Source: Eopsaltria australis
Taxonomy: Eukaryota > Chordata > Aves > Passeriformes > Petroicidae
DNA length: 64,000 bases
NCBI GenBank assembly: GCA_034509425.1
Contig: JAVTVJ010000303.1
Coordinates: 930,001 to 994,000 of the forward strand
Direction of reading: 5' to 3'
Shown: piece by piece, positions 62,820 to 64,000 of the stretch
How positions within the stretch are numbered: the stretch's first letter is position 1
How the letters are laid out: every line of letters begins with the position of its first letter
The notes under the pieces: generated by a model
What the model was told of the DNA's origin: nothing
What the model saw: only the letters and a program-made list of their open reading frames with translations
Databases searched by the model: none
Position numbers and translations under genes: made by a program

Positions 62820-63730
62820 TTTACCACCGCGATCGTTACCACACCGTCTCCACATCGCTTTGCTCCCCGCAGACTCCCTTCCGAGGGCACGTCCCGCTCC
62901 GGGCTGGGTCGGTGAAGCACGATGGGCGCCGTGAGGGTGGCGAAGGACCGGGCTGAGGGTGCCCCTCAGCGCCTCCCGCCATTTCCCCTCAGGGAGCGGC
63001 GGGGCCCCAAGGGCGGGAAACCGCGGGGAGGGGGGGGCCCGCGAGGGAGGGGCGGGGGGAAGGCGGTCTCGCGCCTTGCCTCGCTCCCGCGGCACGTGCC
63101 GGGCCGGCAGCACTTCCGGCCGGGCGGGTTCTCCTGCGAAGGGCGGGGCCGCGCATGCGCCGTGAGGCCGCGCGCCGGCGGGGCGGCCGCTCCCTGCACA
63201 GCGCGCGGCGTCCCCTCAGCCGCCCCGGCCGCCCGGGGCTGCGGCTTCTCCTTCCTCCTCCTGCTTTCTTCTCCTCCCCTTCAGGAGCCAGCGGTGGGCG
63301 AGAAGAAGCGGGTGCCGTGGCCGGCATGTGAAGTAGGGCACCCCCTCACTGCCGCTTAGCCTCCGGTTCCTCCCCGGTTCTTCCTGGTGCTCCGCTCGCC
63401 ATGAAGAAGTTTTCCCGCATGCCCAAGTCCGAGGGCAGCAGCGGCGGCGGGACGGCGTGCGGCGGCTCCGGGAGCGGCGTGGCCCTGGGTAGGGCGCTGG
63501 CGGTGGGGCGGTACCAGGTGACCCCCGAGGAGCCGCTTGCCGAAGGTAAGAACGGGCCGGGGGCGGCGGGGCCGGGCCGGAGCCGGGCCCTCCCGGCCCC
63601 GCGGGGCTGCTCGCCGCGGTGAGCTGGTGGCGGGGCTCTGGGCTGTGCTGCTTCGGCCGCCACCTGGCCCAGGGGCTTATTGGGGCGCTCGGAGTTCCCC
63701 GGCTCGCTGCCCTGGGTGAGTGAGGCGGGG
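62820..63730 (+). promoter_or_regulatory. BMP2K CpG-island promoter
   Basis: Dense CpG sequence surrounding the BMP2K first exon, with no TATA box. Visible sites: palindromic E-box ggcacgtgcc (63091-63100), ETS core acttccggc (63112-63120), Sp1-type gggcggggcc (63141-63150) and NRF1 core gcgcatgcgc (63151-63160). A G-tract run at 63025-63059 could form a quadruplex. This set is typical of a broadly expressed housekeeping promoter. Transcription probably starts around 63.15-63.3 kb, leaving a 5' UTR of 100-250 bases. Confidence 0.85.
63401..63545 (+). CDS. BMP2K: BMP2K (BMP-2-inducible kinase) exon 1, N-terminal part
   Basis: BMP2K is a Ser/Thr kinase of the NAK family (AAK1, GAK, STK16) acting in clathrin-mediated endocytosis, autophagy and osteoblast differentiation. 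The ATG at 63401 (context cgccATGa) opens MKKFSRMPKSEG, the known BMP2K start; AAK1 begins MKKFF, so it is excluded. A Gly/Ser/Ala-rich linker follows. Then VGRYQVTPEEPLAEG leads to the first strand and Gly-rich loop of the kinase domain. The exon ends after the first base of a Gly codon at a GTAAGA donor (63546). The remaining exons, with the catalytic core and Gln-rich C-terminus, lie to the right of the window. The linker looks shorter than in mammals. Confidence 0.93.
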
Positions 63731-64000
63731 TGAGGTGTCACCGGTTCCTCTGTCAGCCTGCATGTTTTGCTTTTGCTACCGATTCTGAAGGGGAAAAAAA
63801 CAACTCGACAAAACAGAACTGCTGGTCTTCCTTGGTGTAAGGCAGCAGATTGGTGTCACGAGTGGAGGTGCAGTGCTGGCAGGTTGCGCTGTGGAGCCTC
63901 CCCTCGCTGCAGGGTGCTCGACTTGTGCTTCTTGTGGAGAACTTGCACTTTGTGTCCTCTGACTTGCCCTGGGACGGAAGGAAGGGTTGTGTGAATGAAT
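63546..64000 (+). other. BMP2K intron 1, 5' part
   Basis: Starts at the GTAAGA donor and is still CpG-rich to about 63730, then becomes ordinary intron sequence. No second exon is reached before the window ends. Confidence 0.85.

Noticed and set aside
1..64000. CRISPR arrays, prokaryotic operons, tRNA and rRNA genes
   Set aside because: None seen; the window is plainly vertebrate nuclear DNA with spliced genes.

Overview
This is a stretch of vertebrate nuclear genome, most likely from a bird. The evidence is the split genes with GT-AG introns, CpG-island promoters, and 3'-truncated copies of CR1-type LINEs carrying the tail motif familiar from bird genomes. Three protein-coding loci can be supported.

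(1) 224-3371, plus strand: the last six coding exons of RASSF6, a Ras-association/SARAH scaffold protein, ending in a TETTV PDZ-ligand tail. Its 5' end lies off the left edge. (2) 6317-11797, minus strand: a nearly complete secreted albumin-family gene. Thirteen coding exons give 601 residues with a signal peptide and three albumin domains. It is read here as afamin (AFM), mainly because it sits convergent with RASSF6 as in mammals. It has a TATA-like box and an HNF1-like site at the expected places; the tiny terminal exon is ambiguous. (3) 63401-63545, plus strand: exon 1 of BMP2K, in a strong CpG island with E-box, ETS, Sp1 and NRF1 motifs. The rest of the gene runs off the right edge.

Between the AFM promoter (about 11.9 kb) and the BMP2K island (about 62.8 kb) lie roughly 50 kb in which I find no convincing protein-coding gene. 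It contains two CR1 tails, an orphan CpG island (about 16.05-16.33 kb) followed by correctly placed splice sites and a poly(A) signal (a candidate non-coding transcript), two LTR-like stretches, one joined to an AT-rich minisatellite of about 45 bp, a T/G-rich and poly-C tract, a mariner-like terminal sequence, a nested hairpin element, a base-composition island, and clusters of GATA and liver-factor-like motifs.

The layout itself is notable. In mammals ALB and AFP lie directly upstream of AFM; here that position is a gene-poor interval leading to BMP2K. This suggests either a lineage-specific rearrangement or movement or loss of the other albumin paralogues. No operons, CRISPR arrays, tRNA genes or rRNA genes were seen.
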